From contig JAGAVJ010000027.1 in assembly GCA_017942005.1 (NCBI GenBank), positions 186,001 to 250,000 on the forward strand: a stretch of 64,000 bases of DNA. The letters are read 5' to 3'. The stretch is from Clostridia bacterium. Lineage in GTDB: Bacteria; Bacillota; Clostridia; Oscillospirales; CAG-272. Shown here piece by piece: positions 1 through 8,936 of the stretch (positions are counted from its first letter, which is position 1; every line of letters begins with the position of its first letter). The notes below the pieces were generated by a model. That model was not told the DNA's origin. It ran no database searches and was given only the letters and a program-made list of their open reading frames with translations. A program made the position numbers and the translations under genes.

Positions 1-890
1 TTGTCGCGCTGGGCGGCGGCTCCTCTATTGATGCGGCAAAAGCAACCATTCTGATGGCAAAACGTTCCGGCGCAAAGGAACGTATCAAATTGGTTGCCAT
101 TCCCACAACAAGCGGCACCGGTTCTGAGGTGACAGACTTTGCTGTCATTACCGATACGCAGAAGGGAATTAAATATCCGCTTGTGGATGATGAACTTCTG
201 CCGGATATCGCAATTATGGATCCAACGCTTGTGGTATCCGCACCGCCGCGTATCACAGCCGATACCGGATTTGATGTCATTACACATGCACTGGAAGCAT
301 ATATTTCTACAAAAGCAAGCGATTACTCCGATGCATTGGCGGAAAAAGCGCTGGAGCTTGCTTTTGTATATCTGCCAAAAGCGTATATGGATGGCTCTGA
401 CCTTGTGGCGCGTGAAAAGATGCATACCGCATCCTGTCTTGCCGGTATGGCCTTCAATGCGGTTTCGCTTGGCATCAATCACGGTATTGCACACCAGCTC
501 GGTGCAAAGTTCCATATTCCGCATGGCAGAGCCAACGCGATGCTGCTTCCGTATGTCATGCGGTACAATGCAGATTTAAACGCCAATTTCGGTGCAAAAT
601 CCGAAACGCGCGCTTCTGTCAGACTGGCACATATTGCGCAGCGAATCGGTCTTTGCGGCGTTGATACCAATGCACTTGTGCTTTCGCTGGTACGTCATCT
701 GAATTATATGTTAAAAATGACAGATACACCGATAACACTCAAAGATGCCGGCGTCACAAAGGAAGCATATGAGGCAGAAAAACCGGCAATCATAGAAGCA
801 GCATTGAAGGATGCATGCACAGCGACCAATCCGCGTCCTGTAACACCCGAAGATGTTGATGCAATTTTGTCAAATCTCGCAAGATGGTAA
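1..890 (+). CDS. Iron-containing alcohol dehydrogenase, 5' end cut by window
   Basis: An NAD(P)-dependent group III (iron-type) alcohol dehydrogenase that interconverts alcohols and aldehydes in the cytoplasm. The reading frame is open from base 3, so the gene starts upstream of the window. About 295 of an expected 380 residues are present. The nucleotide-binding loop GGGSSIDAAK is at the very start, followed by TTSGTGSEVT. Counting from the methionine at base 54, the expected metal ligands are D74 and H78 (FDVITHALEAY) and H143 and H157 (INHGIAHQLG...HIPHG). The C-terminus NPRPVTPEDV is typical of the family. The substrate cannot be told from sequence. Confidence 0.93.
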   Translation, partial: VALGGGSSIDAAKATILMAKRSGAKERIKLVAIPTTSGTGSEVTDFAVITDTQKGIKYPLVDDELLPDIAIMDPTLVVSAPPRITADTGFDVITHALEAYISTKASDYSDALAEKALELAFVYLPKAYMDGSDLVAREKMHTASCLAGMAFNAVSLGINHGIAHQLGAKFHIPHGRANAMLLPYVMRYNADLNANFGAKSETRASVRLAHIAQRIGLCGVDTNALVLSLVRHLNYMLKMTDTPITLKDAGVTKEAYEAEKPAIIEAALKDACTATNPRPVTPEDVDAILSNLARW

Positions 891-986
891 ACTGCACCCT
901 ACAAGCAGCAATCGAAGATGTTTGATGCATTTTATCAAATTTGCAAGAAAATAAACCGTGCCCTGCAAGGCACATGATACAAAGAA

Positions 987-1112
987 GGGCTCACGAAGTG
1001 ATCCTAATTCGGCGTTTTCACTGTGAATTTTGTTAAAAATGCGCAGTGAAATTTCGCTTGGAAAAGCGAAAAGGCGAATTTTATAGGATGGAGCATGTTC
1101 ATGCGACAGCCC
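987..1112 (+). ncRNA. Multi-stem structured repeat, copy a
   Basis: This 126-nt stretch is homologous, at roughly 80 percent by eye, to the reverse complement of 57359-57487. Its stems are a hairpin at the 5' end (CAC gaa GTG core), an enclosing AATTCG/CGAATT stem flanked by ATCCT/AGGAT, two internal hairpins (TTTCACTG/CAGTGAAA and TTCGCTT/AAGCGAA), and GCATG tt CATGC near the 3' end. It ends in GACAGCCCG, as the other copy does just before its ATGATCAT. Where the two copies differ in the second hairpin, pairing is kept. It lies between the dehydrogenase and the next lipoprotein gene. Whether it acts as RNA is inferred. Confidence 0.6.
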
Positions 1113-1176
1113 GTGTTCCTATATTACCTCATGTAATACAATTCATGAAAAGCATATGCTGAAAGGAATTTTTATC

Positions 1177-1851
1177 ATGAAAAAACAACTTGCATTTATC
1201 ATGGCTGCTCTCCTCGCACTTTCCGCCTCTGCGTTATCCGCATGCAGCAGCGGTGATGATGAAAAAACCACCGATACGCAGAAGCAGACAGATGCAATAA
1301 CCACCACAGCACCTGCGGTAACAGAACCCGTTACCACAGAAGCCGTAACCGAAGCACCGAAACGTGATTCCTATGAATATATTGCTACCTATACGGAAGG
1401 TGACCGTTCTCCCATTGATCTGAAAAACGGTACAAGCTCTGTTGCAGCACACTTTGTCGTAAAGGAAGGATTCTTAGAATCCGTTTCCGCCAACTGTCCC
1501 AGCTGGAGCGACGATGTCGGTAACCTGACAATGAAGATTTATAAATGGGATACCGATTATGAAACCACCATCGCGGCAGAACCGGTTGCCACGGAAACCT
1601 TTGTCGATTACGAAGACAACTCGACGTTAGCCATTGAGCTGGCAACAGAAGATCGCCGCGGACTGGAAGCTGGAGAATATCTCTGGTTCTTGGGAGACGG
1701 CGAAGACAGCGCAGGCTCCGGCGTCGGCGTCTGGGCTTCTGCATTCCCGGAAGAGGAAGAAGCAATTCTCGGTTTGTATAAAAACGGCAAGGAGTACACC
1801 TCCGGTCCTTCTTTTGAATGTGACATTACCGTTGTTATTCCCGCAGAATAA
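1177..1851 (+). CDS. Secreted lipoprotein of unknown function
   Basis: A 224-residue predicted lipoprotein. The N-terminus MKKQLAF is followed by a hydrophobic stretch and a lipobox LSAC, so the mature protein should be anchored through the cysteine near residue 23. Next comes a Thr/Ala/Glu-rich linker (about residues 30-65), then a roughly 155-residue domain rich in aromatic and acidic residues that looks like a beta-sandwich. I do not recognise the family. The start was chosen because GAAAGGA lies about nine bases upstream; an in-frame ATG at 1156 has no such site. It is monocistronic: the structured repeat lies upstream and a terminator downstream. Confidence 0.8.
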   Translation: MKKQLAFIMAALLALSASALSACSSGDDEKTTDTQKQTDAITTTAPAVTEPVTTEAVTEAPKRDSYEYIATYTEGDRSPIDLKNGTSSVAAHFVVKEGFLESVSANCPSWSDDVGNLTMKIYKWDTDYETTIAAEPVATETFVDYEDNSTLAIELATEDRRGLEAGEYLWFLGDGEDSAGSGVGVWASAFPEEEEAILGLYKNGKEYTSGPSFECDITVVIPAE

Positions 1852-1864
1852 GCATCCCCTTTCT

Positions 1865-1880
1865 TGTGTATCGTTACACA
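1865..1880. repeat. TGTGTA-TCGT-TACACA palindrome
   Basis: A perfect 6-bp inverted repeat around a TCGT loop, 14 bases after a stop codon. Close relatives occur at 1949-1964, 14938-14953, 17769-17784, 17805-17818 and 32041-32056, mostly just 3' of genes. Confidence 0.6.
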
Positions 1881-1900
1881 ACAGTAAGTGAATAAAGAAG

Positions 1901-1937
1901 CGCTGCGGAACATCGGATTGCTCTGCAGCGTTTTTTC
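1901..1937 (+). terminator. Rho-independent terminator after the lipoprotein gene
   Basis: The stem CGCTGC...GCAGCG is followed by a TTTTTT run. It lies 50 bases after the lipoprotein stop codon, and convergent tyrS ends close by. Confidence 0.8.
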
Positions 1938-1966
1938 TTTATGATTTATGTGTATCGCTTTACATT

Positions 1967-3190
1967 TTACGATACGACAACCTTTTTAAAGTTCTTCTTG
2001 CCGCGCTTGATCAGCTTGCCGTCTGCAAGCTCTGTCACAGCAAAGGAAGCGCGGACATCTGTGATTTTTTCACCGTCGACAGTAACGCCGCCCTGTTCTA
2101 CCGCGCGTCTTGCTTCGGAACGGGACGCACACAGTTCTGCACCGACAAGCAATGCAAGCAGGTCTACTCTGCCGTCCGGATAATCCGCAGCGGAAAGTGT
2201 GACGGTCGGCGCAGAATCGGTATCGGAGGAGGCAGAAAACAATGCGCGTGCCTGCGCCTGTGCCTTTGCGGCTTCTTCTTCTCCATGGACAAGCTTGGTC
2301 AGCTCATATGCAAGAATTTCCTTCGCGGTATTGAGCTGGCTGCCTTCCCATGCATCCATCTTATCGATTTCTTCCACAGGAAGGAAGGTCAGCATTCGGA
2401 TGCATTTTAAAACATCCGCGTCGCCGATATTTCTCCAATACTGGTAGAATTCAAACGGAGAGGTCTTGTTTGGATCAAGCCAGACAGCATTTCCTGCGGT
2501 TTTTCCCATTTTTTTGCCCTGAGAATCGGTCAGAAGCGTGATGGTCATTGCATTTGCATCCTGACCAAGCTTCCGGCGAATCAGCTCCGTACCGCCAAGC
2601 ATATTCGACCACTGGTCATCGCCGCCGAACTGTAAGTTGCATCCATAGTGCTGGAACAGGTAGTAGAAGTCGTAGGACTGCATGATCATATAGTTGAATT
2701 CCAGGAACGACAGTCCTTTTTCCATACGCTGTTTGTAGCACTCCGCACGCAGCATATTGTTGACAGAGAAACATGCGCCAACGTCCCGCAGAAGCTCTAC
2801 ATAATTCAGCTGCAAAAGCCAATCCGCATTGTTGATCATCATTGCTTTGCCTTCTCCAAAGTCAATAAAGCGTTCCATCTGCCGCTTGAAGCACTGTGCA
2901 TTGTGGTCAATGTCTTCCTTCGTCAGCATCTTGCGCATATCGGTTCTGCCGGAAGGATCACCAATCATCGTAGTACCGCCGCCAATCAGCGCAATCGGTC
3001 GGTTACCTGCCATCTGAAGGCGCTTCATCAAGGTCAGCGCCATAAAGTGACCCGCGGTCAAGCTATCCGCAGTGCAGTCAAAACCGATATAAAATACGGC
3101 TTTTCCGGAATTGATCAGTTCCCGTATCTCAGGTTCATTGGTTGTCTGCGCAATCAATCCGCGCGCAACCAGTTCTTCATAAATCTGCAT
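1967..3190 (-). CDS. tyrS: Tyrosyl-tRNA synthetase
   Basis: A class I aminoacyl-tRNA synthetase that charges tRNA-Tyr, 407 residues, full length for the bacterial TyrRS family. The HIGH-like signature is AGHF at residues 46-49. The KMSKS-like loop is KMGKT at 227-231. Between them lie the tyrosine-pocket segments FYIGFDCTADSL and QFGGDDQWSN. The C-terminal 65 residues form an S4 RNA-binding domain (RVDLLALLVGAELCASRSEA). The gene is preceded on the same strand by a T-box leader with a terminator, so expression should follow tRNA-Tyr charging. Confidence 0.97.
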   Translation of the reverse strand: MQIYEELVARGLIAQTTNEPEIRELINSGKAVFYIGFDCTADSLTAGHFMALTLMKRLQMAGNRPIALIGGGTTMIGDPSGRTDMRKMLTKEDIDHNAQCFKRQMERFIDFGEGKAMMINNADWLLQLNYVELLRDVGACFSVNNMLRAECYKQRMEKGLSFLEFNYMIMQSYDFYYLFQHYGCNLQFGGDDQWSNMLGGTELIRRKLGQDANAMTITLLTDSQGKKMGKTAGNAVWLDPNKTSPFEFYQYWRNIGDADVLKCIRMLTFLPVEEIDKMDAWEGSQLNTAKEILAYELTKLVHGEEEAAKAQAQARALFSASSDTDSAPTVTLSAADYPDGRVDLLALLVGAELCASRSEARRAVEQGGVTVDGEKITDVRASFAVTELADGKLIKRGKKNFKKVVVS

Positions 3191-3308
3191 TCTTCATATC
3201 CCTCTTTCAAAATAAATCCATTTCGGTTCCAGTGTCTTCATACAAAAGCGCGGGTTTATCAGCTTGTAGGTTGTTTGTTAACGTGACGGGGTAATGTGCT
3301 CCCTTATT

Positions 3309-3354
3309 AAAAAATAAAAAATCCCTGCGCCCCTCTTCGATCAAGCGCAAGGAC
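3309..3354 (-). terminator. T-box terminator of the tyrS leader
   Basis: On the minus strand, CCTTGCGC pairs with GCGCAGGG and is followed by ATTTTTTATTTTTT. It lies between the T-box sequence and tyrS, in the position of the regulated terminator of T-box leaders. Confidence 0.88.
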
Positions 3355-3359
3355 AGATG

Positions 3360-3738
3360 CAGAATGGGATAAAACTCCCCTGCTCCGTGTTACCACCATT
3401 GCTTCATCCGCACCTCACGGTACGAATCTCCGTGTGTTTTCGTATCAAAACACCCGCGTATGGTAACGGACGCGTGCCGTCATACCCTACCAATACGCAA
3501 TGTGTAGTCCTCTATCGGAATATCAATAGACACACATCCGTATGTTCGGAGAGAATCCATTCTATCAAAGCCAAAGCCAATCAGAACCGGATTTCGTATG
3601 AAGCTCCGGGAGGTATTCGTATTTCCGTTCCATGTGCTGCGCCTTTCATCAACCGGCTGCTTTCTGTACTACATGGGAAATCGGAAACCTACTTGTTCCC
3701 ATCATCGCTTTTCATTTGGTATATCACTTTGTATGAAT
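3360..3738 (-). promoter_or_regulatory. T-box riboswitch leader of tyrS
   Basis: A long (about 550 nt) leader precedes tyrS. On the minus strand at 3400-3386 it contains AATGGTGGTAACACGG, which matches the T-box sequence that pairs with the tRNA acceptor end. A terminator lies downstream and several long stems lie upstream (stem I region about 3560-3735). Family knowledge says uncharged tRNA-Tyr stabilises the antiterminator. I did not assign the UAC specifier with confidence. Confidence 0.85.
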
Positions 3739-3744
3739 AAAGAT

Positions 3745-3773
3745 AGTATATCACAAAAGCATATTCTTGTCAA
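3745..3773 (-). promoter_or_regulatory. Promoter of the T-box/tyrS transcript
   Basis: On the minus strand, TTGACA (3773-3768), a 17-base spacer and TATACT (3750-3745). Transcription would begin near 3738, at the 5' edge of the T-box leader. Confidence 0.85.
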
Positions 3774-4085
3774 GCCTTTTTTCTCTTTTCTTACAATTTC
3801 TTTACCGCATTTTCACGACTCTGTTCTGCATCACACGCCGATATCTGATTACATTGATTGACATATCGTTTTTGATATTGCTTCAGTTCTCTGCACGGAT
3901 ATATCTCGCATTCTGCACACGCATTCACGTCAAGAAAACGCCGCCGCACCACAATGAAATGTTTCTCTTGCGTTTGCCGTGTGGGGATATATTGAATGAT
4001 TATCCAAAAAAATACATCGGCATTGATAAGCAATTTATGGAAAACATTTCACGCAGGGTACGGCAGCACATTTTATGCCATATCG
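3774..4085. other. Intergenic region, no gene seen
   Basis: The stretch between the tyrS promoter and the 3' end of the MFS gene. It is AT-rich with short reading frames on both strands that lack ribosome sites and family features. I see nothing else in it. Confidence 0.5.
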
Positions 4086-5384
4086 TTATTTTTCACGAAA
4101 ATGATACTGTTTCAGCTTTTTACCGGCAATACCGCAAACAAGACAGCCGCTGACCCCAAGCAGGAACATCATCAGTGCTGCTCCGGAACCCTTTCCTGCG
4201 CCAAAAAGGGTATTTAACATGGAGATGTCACCGTAGCTGTGCATCAAAGGTTCGCAAACCGTATCCACCATAAAACCGCCCCAAAACAGTCCGAGCGGAA
4301 TTGTAAAAAACTGAAGGGTATTGCGGCATGCATAGACGCGCCCCTGTAATTCTACCGGTATCGTCGTTCTGAAAATGACATCCAGATTGGCATTCATCAC
4401 CGGTACAAGAAGCCACCCGATTCCCTGACCAATACACCATAACACCGGCTCTCTGGAAAATGCCAAGATAAAGTTTTCCGTTCCAAGGGAAAACAGCATG
4501 GTCAGATAGACCACCCGAACCCTGTCCTTCGGTTTTGGCAAAATCGAAACGACAAGGCTGCCGACCGTCATCGCAATTCCTGCACAGGAGGTCACAATCC
4601 CAAGTACAGAGGAACCGCCCCTCGGATTCGGAAGCACATATCCGGGCAATGTCGCATCAAAAGCAGATGCGACAAAATTGACACCTGCCATAAACAGAAT
4701 CAGCGTCATAATTAACGGTGTTTCTTTTAAAAATACAAGTCCTTCTTTTAACTGATGGAACAAATTTCCCTGCTTATCTTCACGGTTCTGCTGTTCCGGA
4801 ATTCTGATAAAAAACAACAGCGCCGCAAAGGCAACAAGAAAGCTTCCAAGGTCTACAAAGATCACACCATATAATCCGCCAAACGCATACAAAGCAGTTG
4901 CAGCCAACGGATTCAATACGGATATCAACGACCGTGACATCGAGCACAGTCCGCTTGTCTTCTGATAATATTCTTTGGGAATGATCAATGTCATTGCAAC
5001 TTCCGACGCGGGCTGCTGCACGGTATTCATCAGTCCGGAAAGAATGTTCAGCGCATACAAATGCCATATCATCAAGCAATTGGTATGGTATAACAGGAAA
5101 ATTATAAGGGTACAGACCGCGGCAAACAAATCGCAGACAAGCATCGTTGTTTTTTTGCGGAACCGATCAGTCAATGCACCGGCAAATATGCTGACGCATA
5201 CATACGGTGCATACGAGCAGATGGTCAGCGCTGCTGTTCCAAGCGAAGAACCGGTCTGTTCATACAGCCATAAGGACAGCGCAAACGCTGTCATATTGCT
5301 GCCAAGCTGCGAAATACTCTGCGTGCTCCACAGAATCAAAAAGTCTTTTAATGCAAATAACGCATGGTTTTTGGTATGTTTCAT
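4086..5384 (-). CDS. MFS efflux transporter (macrolide-efflux-like)
   Basis: A 432-residue integral membrane protein with about twelve hydrophobic helices. The N-terminal half carries FLILWSTQSISQLGSNMTAFAL and the loop GALTDRFRKKT, as in the MFS_3/Mef-type efflux group. Function by family is proton-driven export of a small hydrophobic compound; the substrate is unknown. The start at 5384 was chosen because AAGGAG lies nine bases upstream. An in-frame ATG at 5474 would add 30 residues lacking a ribosome site. The upstream region contains a CTGAGGAATC/GATTTCCTCAG hairpin that overlaps this extension and could be an attenuator, but that is weak. Confidence 0.88.
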   Translation of the reverse strand: MKHTKNHALFALKDFLILWSTQSISQLGSNMTAFALSLWLYEQTGSSLGTAALTICSYAPYVCVSIFAGALTDRFRKKTTMLVCDLFAAVCTLIIFLLYHTNCLMIWHLYALNILSGLMNTVQQPASEVAMTLIIPKEYYQKTSGLCSMSRSLISVLNPLAATALYAFGGLYGVIFVDLGSFLVAFAALLFFIRIPEQQNREDKQGNLFHQLKEGLVFLKETPLIMTLILFMAGVNFVASAFDATLPGYVLPNPRGGSSVLGIVTSCAGIAMTVGSLVVSILPKPKDRVRVVYLTMLFSLGTENFILAFSREPVLWCIGQGIGWLLVPVMNANLDVIFRTTIPVELQGRVYACRNTLQFFTIPLGLFWGGFMVDTVCEPLMHSYGDISMLNTLFGAGKGSGAALMMFLLGVSGCLVCGIAGKKLKQYHFREK

Positions 5385-5719
5385 TTCTTTGCTCCTTTTG
5401 TGTTTTCGATCACAGTTTATTTTTTGAAAACAGAAGCAAAGCCTGAGGAAATCAGCACAAAGTGATTCCTCCATACAGATTCCTCAGACTCTGCATGGAG
5501 CAAATGCAATACAAAGCAGCATAAAATTATCTATTCCTCTCCCCTCCCGTACAGGCAGAACGAGAGAAGGTTCCTTTCTTTCATGTAAGTTTAATGGTTT
5601 CATAGGGAAAACTTTTCTCCCCAAAAAGAGTTTCCCCAATCTTCTTTTTAGAACTTTTCGTGCAGCTGAATGATCATGACAGCTGTGAAAACCGTTTTTG
5701 AGCGTTTGCAAAGCGAGCA
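5385..5719. other. Leader region with hairpins upstream of the MFS gene
   Basis: It contains the CTGAGGAATC/GATTTCCTCAG hairpin (about 5448-5490) and a terminator-like stem at 5600-5640 (AGGGAAAACTTTT...GAGTTTCCC). The latter is next to an AAGTTTAAT sequence resembling one end of the inverted-repeat element described at 50701. No gene is seen. Confidence 0.45.
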
Positions 5720-6367
5720 TCACCAGATAAAATTTGATTTTGCCATTTCACCGTTGTCTATCAAAATATCCTGCGCAGTCATTGACTGATTGACCACCGT
5801 GACAAAATACGCCCATTCCGCAATTTCCTCTACCGACGCCCATTTCGGCAGCAGAGTCTCCACCATAACCGCCTGCCACAGGTTGGGATTGTCGATAATG
5901 TGTTTGTTCAAATCGGTCAAAACGCCGCCGGGGGACAAGCTGTTGGACGTCGCACCGAATGCGGCAATGCGCAGCGCCGTGCTTTTCATATAGGTCACCA
6001 TGCCGCCTTTGCTTGCCGCATATTCTGGAAATTCCGCGCCGCTTGCAGCGCTGGCAGAAGCAATAAACAAAATGCTCTTAATGTCCTTTTGAATGCCGTA
6101 TGTTTCCGTAATGCGGATGGTCCCCTTTAAATTGATGTCAATGTCTTCGCCGGAATTCTGAACACCGGCATTATTGATCAGAATTTCCACCGGTGGAAGT
6201 TTTGGCAGTTCCCCTCTCAGGATATCCGTTTGATAATGGATATAGGAAGGATGTGTGATTGCTGCTTCCAGACGGTCTATCCCCACGACGGAATATCCCA
6301 TATGTAAAAACTTTTCTGCAATTCCCTGACCAATCCCACTGCTCGTTCCTGTAATTAAGACACACAC
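5720..6367 (-). CDS. Short-chain dehydrogenase/reductase
   Basis: A 215-residue SDR-family NAD(P)-dependent oxidoreductase, slightly short for the family (about 240). The cofactor motif TGTSSGIG is at residues 6-13 and NNAG follows at about 85. The catalytic Ser-Tyr-Lys set appears as SASAASGAEFPEYAASKGG. A GTG start at 6367 fits best, because GGAGG lies 11 bases upstream; the TTG at 6385 has no site. The substrate is unknown. It sits between two transporter genes on the same strand. Confidence 0.88.
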   Translation of the reverse strand: MCVLITGTSSGIGQGIAEKFLHMGYSVVGIDRLEAAITHPSYIHYQTDILRGELPKLPPVEILINNAGVQNSGEDIDINLKGTIRITETYGIQKDIKSILFIASASAASGAEFPEYAASKGGMVTYMKSTALRIAAFGATSNSLSPGGVLTDLNKHIIDNPNLWQAVMVETLLPKWASVEEIAEWAYFVTVVNQSMTAQDILIDNGEMAKSNFIW

Positions 6368-6425
6368 GGTTTTTCGTTCCTCCAATTCCTAAAATACACC
6401 GTCTTTTTATCAAAATGCGGACAGT

Positions 6426-7187
6426 TTATGTTCCGCGTGCGGACGGTTTGTGTTCCGCTAAAAATGCAAAATAGGAACTGCCAATGCCGTTTGCTTTCCA
6501 TTTTTTGCAAACCCGGTAACCAATGGGCGAAAATACGACTTCAAAAAGAAGCTCCACCACCATACCGGTCACAGAACAGGTCACGCACTGCAAAAGCGAC
6601 CATCCAAAAAAGGAATGGCTTACAATCAATGCAAAAACCATGTTATCGCAGAACTGTCCCACCGCTGTGGAAAGATAGGTACGCAGTGCATAAGTACCGA
6701 AACCGTCCTGTTTTTTGCACATCTTACCAATGAATGCGTTCAAAAAATTATTGATCACAGCAGATGTAATAAACGCGGCCGTACTTCCGAACAATACATA
6801 CCATGTACCGGAAACGGTATTGTCAAGGGCGGTATTGATCACATGTTCACTCCCTGCTACAAAGGACTCCCCCCACATACCGGGAATTGTTCCGGCAAGG
6901 AAGAACACGGCACAGCACAAAAGGTTCACGAAAACAGCGAACAGGGACAGTTCTGTCGCAGCTTTGGGACCGAAATGCTTTGTGACGATATCCATTGATA
7001 AAAAAGAAACCCATGAAATGATAATTCCGCAATCCAGTGCAAGCCAATCCACCGCAAGCGAGATGCTTTTATTCGCAAGCAAATTCATCATAATGACAGA
7101 TACTGCGAATACAGTTACAATCGGGGACGGTATGCTCCGGAGCAGAACGATGATTTCAGAGGTCTTATGTTTCAGTTTGGACAACAT
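6426..7187 (-). CDS. Queuosine-precursor transporter-like (VUT/YhhQ family) membrane protein
   Basis: A 253-residue membrane protein with about six helices, matching the VUT (DUF165/YhhQ) family. YhhQ imports 7-cyano-7-deazaguanine or preQ1-type precursors of queuosine. Supporting motifs are VIMMNLLANK near residue 30, DCGIIISWVSFLSMDIV, HFGPKAATELS and NNFLNAFIGK. The start at 7187 has AAGGAG nine bases upstream. That SD lies inside a preQ1-riboswitch-like pseudoknot, which supports the assignment. The substrate remains inferred. Confidence 0.82.
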   Translation of the reverse strand: MLSKLKHKTSEIIVLLRSIPSPIVTVFAVSVIMMNLLANKSISLAVDWLALDCGIIISWVSFLSMDIVTKHFGPKAATELSLFAVFVNLLCCAVFFLAGTIPGMWGESFVAGSEHVINTALDNTVSGTWYVLFGSTAAFITSAVINNFLNAFIGKMCKKQDGFGTYALRTYLSTAVGQFCDNMVFALIVSHSFFGWSLLQCVTCSVTGMVVELLFEVVFSPIGYRVCKKWKANGIGSSYFAFLAEHKPSARGT

Positions 7188-7196
7188 TGTTTTATG

Positions 7197-7245
7197 CTTC
7201 TCCTTGTTTTTTATTAATGAGATGGTTGGCAAGAGACATCTCTAT
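7197..7245 (-). promoter_or_regulatory. preQ1-I-like riboswitch overlapping the SD
   Basis: On the minus strand, stem GAGATG/CATCTC (7242-7237 and 7224-7219) encloses a 12-base loop containing CTTG. The A-rich tail ATTAATAAAAAACAAGGAG follows. Loop CTTG can pair with CAAG of the tail, giving an H-type pseudoknot that ties up the SD. This is the architecture of class I preQ1 riboswitches. The gene downstream is a queuosine-precursor transporter, the expected target. Exact conserved bases were not verified. Confidence 0.6.
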
Positions 7246-7260
7246 GCAATTGTCAATAGT

Positions 7261-7289
7261 ATTATAGCACAAACGGGAGAAATGGTCAA
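7261..7289 (-). promoter_or_regulatory. Promoter of the VUT-family gene
   Basis: On the minus strand, TTGACC, 17 bases, TATAAT. It lies just upstream of the preQ1-like leader. Confidence 0.85.
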
Positions 7290-7334
7290 GAGGATTGTCG
7301 AAAAAACACATGCGTAACATGAAAAGAAACGATG

Positions 7335-7385
7335 AGGGGGACTTTTGAAAAAGCTCCCCCTCAAACTCCCTCCAAAACTTTCTAA
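7335..7385. repeat. GAGGGGG/CCCCCTC hairpin repeat
   Basis: The stem GAGGGGGACTTTT...AAAAGCTCCCCCTC is followed by CAAACTCCCTCC. It is the same class of dispersed hairpin arm as 16385-16440, 36592-36650, 50715-50790 and 59930-60065. Confidence 0.5.
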
Positions 7386-7446
7386 CCTTTGTATTGCTAT
7401 TCAGAATTCTCTGATTATCTTAAAGTGATTCCTGCTGCAAAACACC

Positions 7447-8715
7447 CTACTTATTTTTAAGTGCTTTTGAATATGATTTCCTTACAAACAGCATCCAAAT
7501 GGTACCGAGAATCGGGAAAATTGCGGCGCAAAGCATTCCAAGCTTTAATCCGATTTGATCTGCGGAAACCGCATACTGCGTGCTCAATCTAACAACAAAC
7601 GCACTTTCCGAGAAGCAATCCACCAAAATACCTGTCAGCTGCGGTGCAAGTGCAGCTCCCATGTCTCCGCAGGCTGCCATCAATGCATACGCTGCAACAC
7701 CGGGCACCGGAACCAGTTCCTCTAACAGAATCAAAGTTCCGGGCCACAGCATCGAGGTACAGATTCCTGTCAGAATACAAGCAAGGAAGCCCACTGCCGC
7801 ATGACCGGAGCAGCCGACTACGATATAGCAGACCGCGGCGCCTATCATACTGAAAAGCAGCATCTTTTGAATATTTTTTCCATACTTTGCGTACAACGAT
7901 CTGGTGCATGCCAACAGCAAAGCAAACACCGCCATACCCATAATATCGCCGACCGCTTTTGGGATCAGCAGCGCTTTTTCCATGAAGCTGGAAATCCAGC
8001 CGGTCATAATATTTTCAGAACTGCTGCCTAAAAAGATACATACGGCGCACAGAAAAATCGCCTTGCTTTTATTCGCTTTGCTGGCACTATTGTCATCGGA
8101 TTCCAAATTCAGCTCCGGAATGGGAGAAACGCAGAACATAACGGAAGCAATCAGCGGAAGAAGCGCCCAGAAAATGGTAAGATACATCCAGTTTTGTCTT
8201 CCAATCAGTTGCAGAACAACGGTACTCACCGCAACCACGGTGACAACGCCCCACCCATACAGAGAATGAAGAACGCTCATATCCTTTTCCGGATGTTCGG
8301 AAGGAAGCGCCGCCACAAGCGGACTTAGTAAAACCTCACACAAGCCTGCTGCAATCGAGAAAACGACCGTACCGGACAAAAGACCGACCATCGCTTTCTC
8401 CGGGAAAAACAACGGCACCAACGCATAAATGCACAATCCCGCAGACGTCAAAAGCGGCATCACGCGGATGACCGTTTTGATAGAAAAATACTTTGAGAAA
8501 AATGTAAAAATCAAATCAATCGACAGCTGCATACAGAAATTGACCAATAACAGTGTTCCCAAAAGCGTATAAGAAATATTGTACAGTTCATGGAACGTCA
8601 TAAACAGCATCGGCGGCAAACTGAATACAGACGACATTGCGAGATAGGTATAATAACAGGTATATTTTGTTCGCTTAAAAGTGTGTTGCGTTGAGTTTTT
8701 ATTATGATGCTGCAT
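7447..8715 (-). CDS. Major facilitator superfamily transporter
   Basis: A 422-residue integral membrane protein with about twelve helices and no soluble domain. The N-terminal region SSVFSLPPMLFMTFHELYNIS and the central loop fit sugar/organic-solute MFS proteins, but the substrate cannot be named. AAGGTGAAG precedes the start. The promoter lies about 100 bases upstream, with a palindrome across its -10 box, so a dedicated repressor is likely. No such regulator is adjacent, except possibly the XRE/TPR gene at 8985-10079. Confidence 0.85.
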   Translation of the reverse strand: MQHHNKNSTQHTFKRTKYTCYYTYLAMSSVFSLPPMLFMTFHELYNISYTLLGTLLLVNFCMQLSIDLIFTFFSKYFSIKTVIRVMPLLTSAGLCIYALVPLFFPEKAMVGLLSGTVVFSIAAGLCEVLLSPLVAALPSEHPEKDMSVLHSLYGWGVVTVVAVSTVVLQLIGRQNWMYLTIFWALLPLIASVMFCVSPIPELNLESDDNSASKANKSKAIFLCAVCIFLGSSSENIMTGWISSFMEKALLIPKAVGDIMGMAVFALLLACTRSLYAKYGKNIQKMLLFSMIGAAVCYIVVGCSGHAAVGFLACILTGICTSMLWPGTLILLEELVPVPGVAAYALMAACGDMGAALAPQLTGILVDCFSESAFVVRLSTQYAVSADQIGLKLGMLCAAIFPILGTIWMLFVRKSYSKALKNK

Positions 8716-8805
8716 ATAGATATCTTCACCTTTTCTGTGTTCTTATAGTCTCACTTCTCCAAGAATTATCCTATATAAATTAAGATTTTGGAAGAGAAGT
8801 TATTG

Positions 8806-8825
8806 TATGGTATATTTATACCATA
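8806..8825. promoter_or_regulatory. Palindromic operator overlapping a -10 box
   Basis: TATGGTATA-TT-TATACCATA, a perfect 9-bp inverted repeat. It covers the -10 of the promoter serving the MFS gene at 7447-8715. Confidence 0.65.
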
Positions 8826-8843
8826 TAATAGCAGAAAAGTCAA
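8815..8843 (-). promoter_or_regulatory. Promoter of the MFS gene
   Basis: On the minus strand, TTGACT, 17 bases, TATAAA. Confidence 0.75.
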
Positions 8844-8936
8844 GCACTTTCTTGCTCCTGTTTTTTATTTTATTGTTGTCGATATACAGAAGATAAATTT
8901 GAAAAAATATAAAAAGCGGAAGCGGCGTAATTGATA

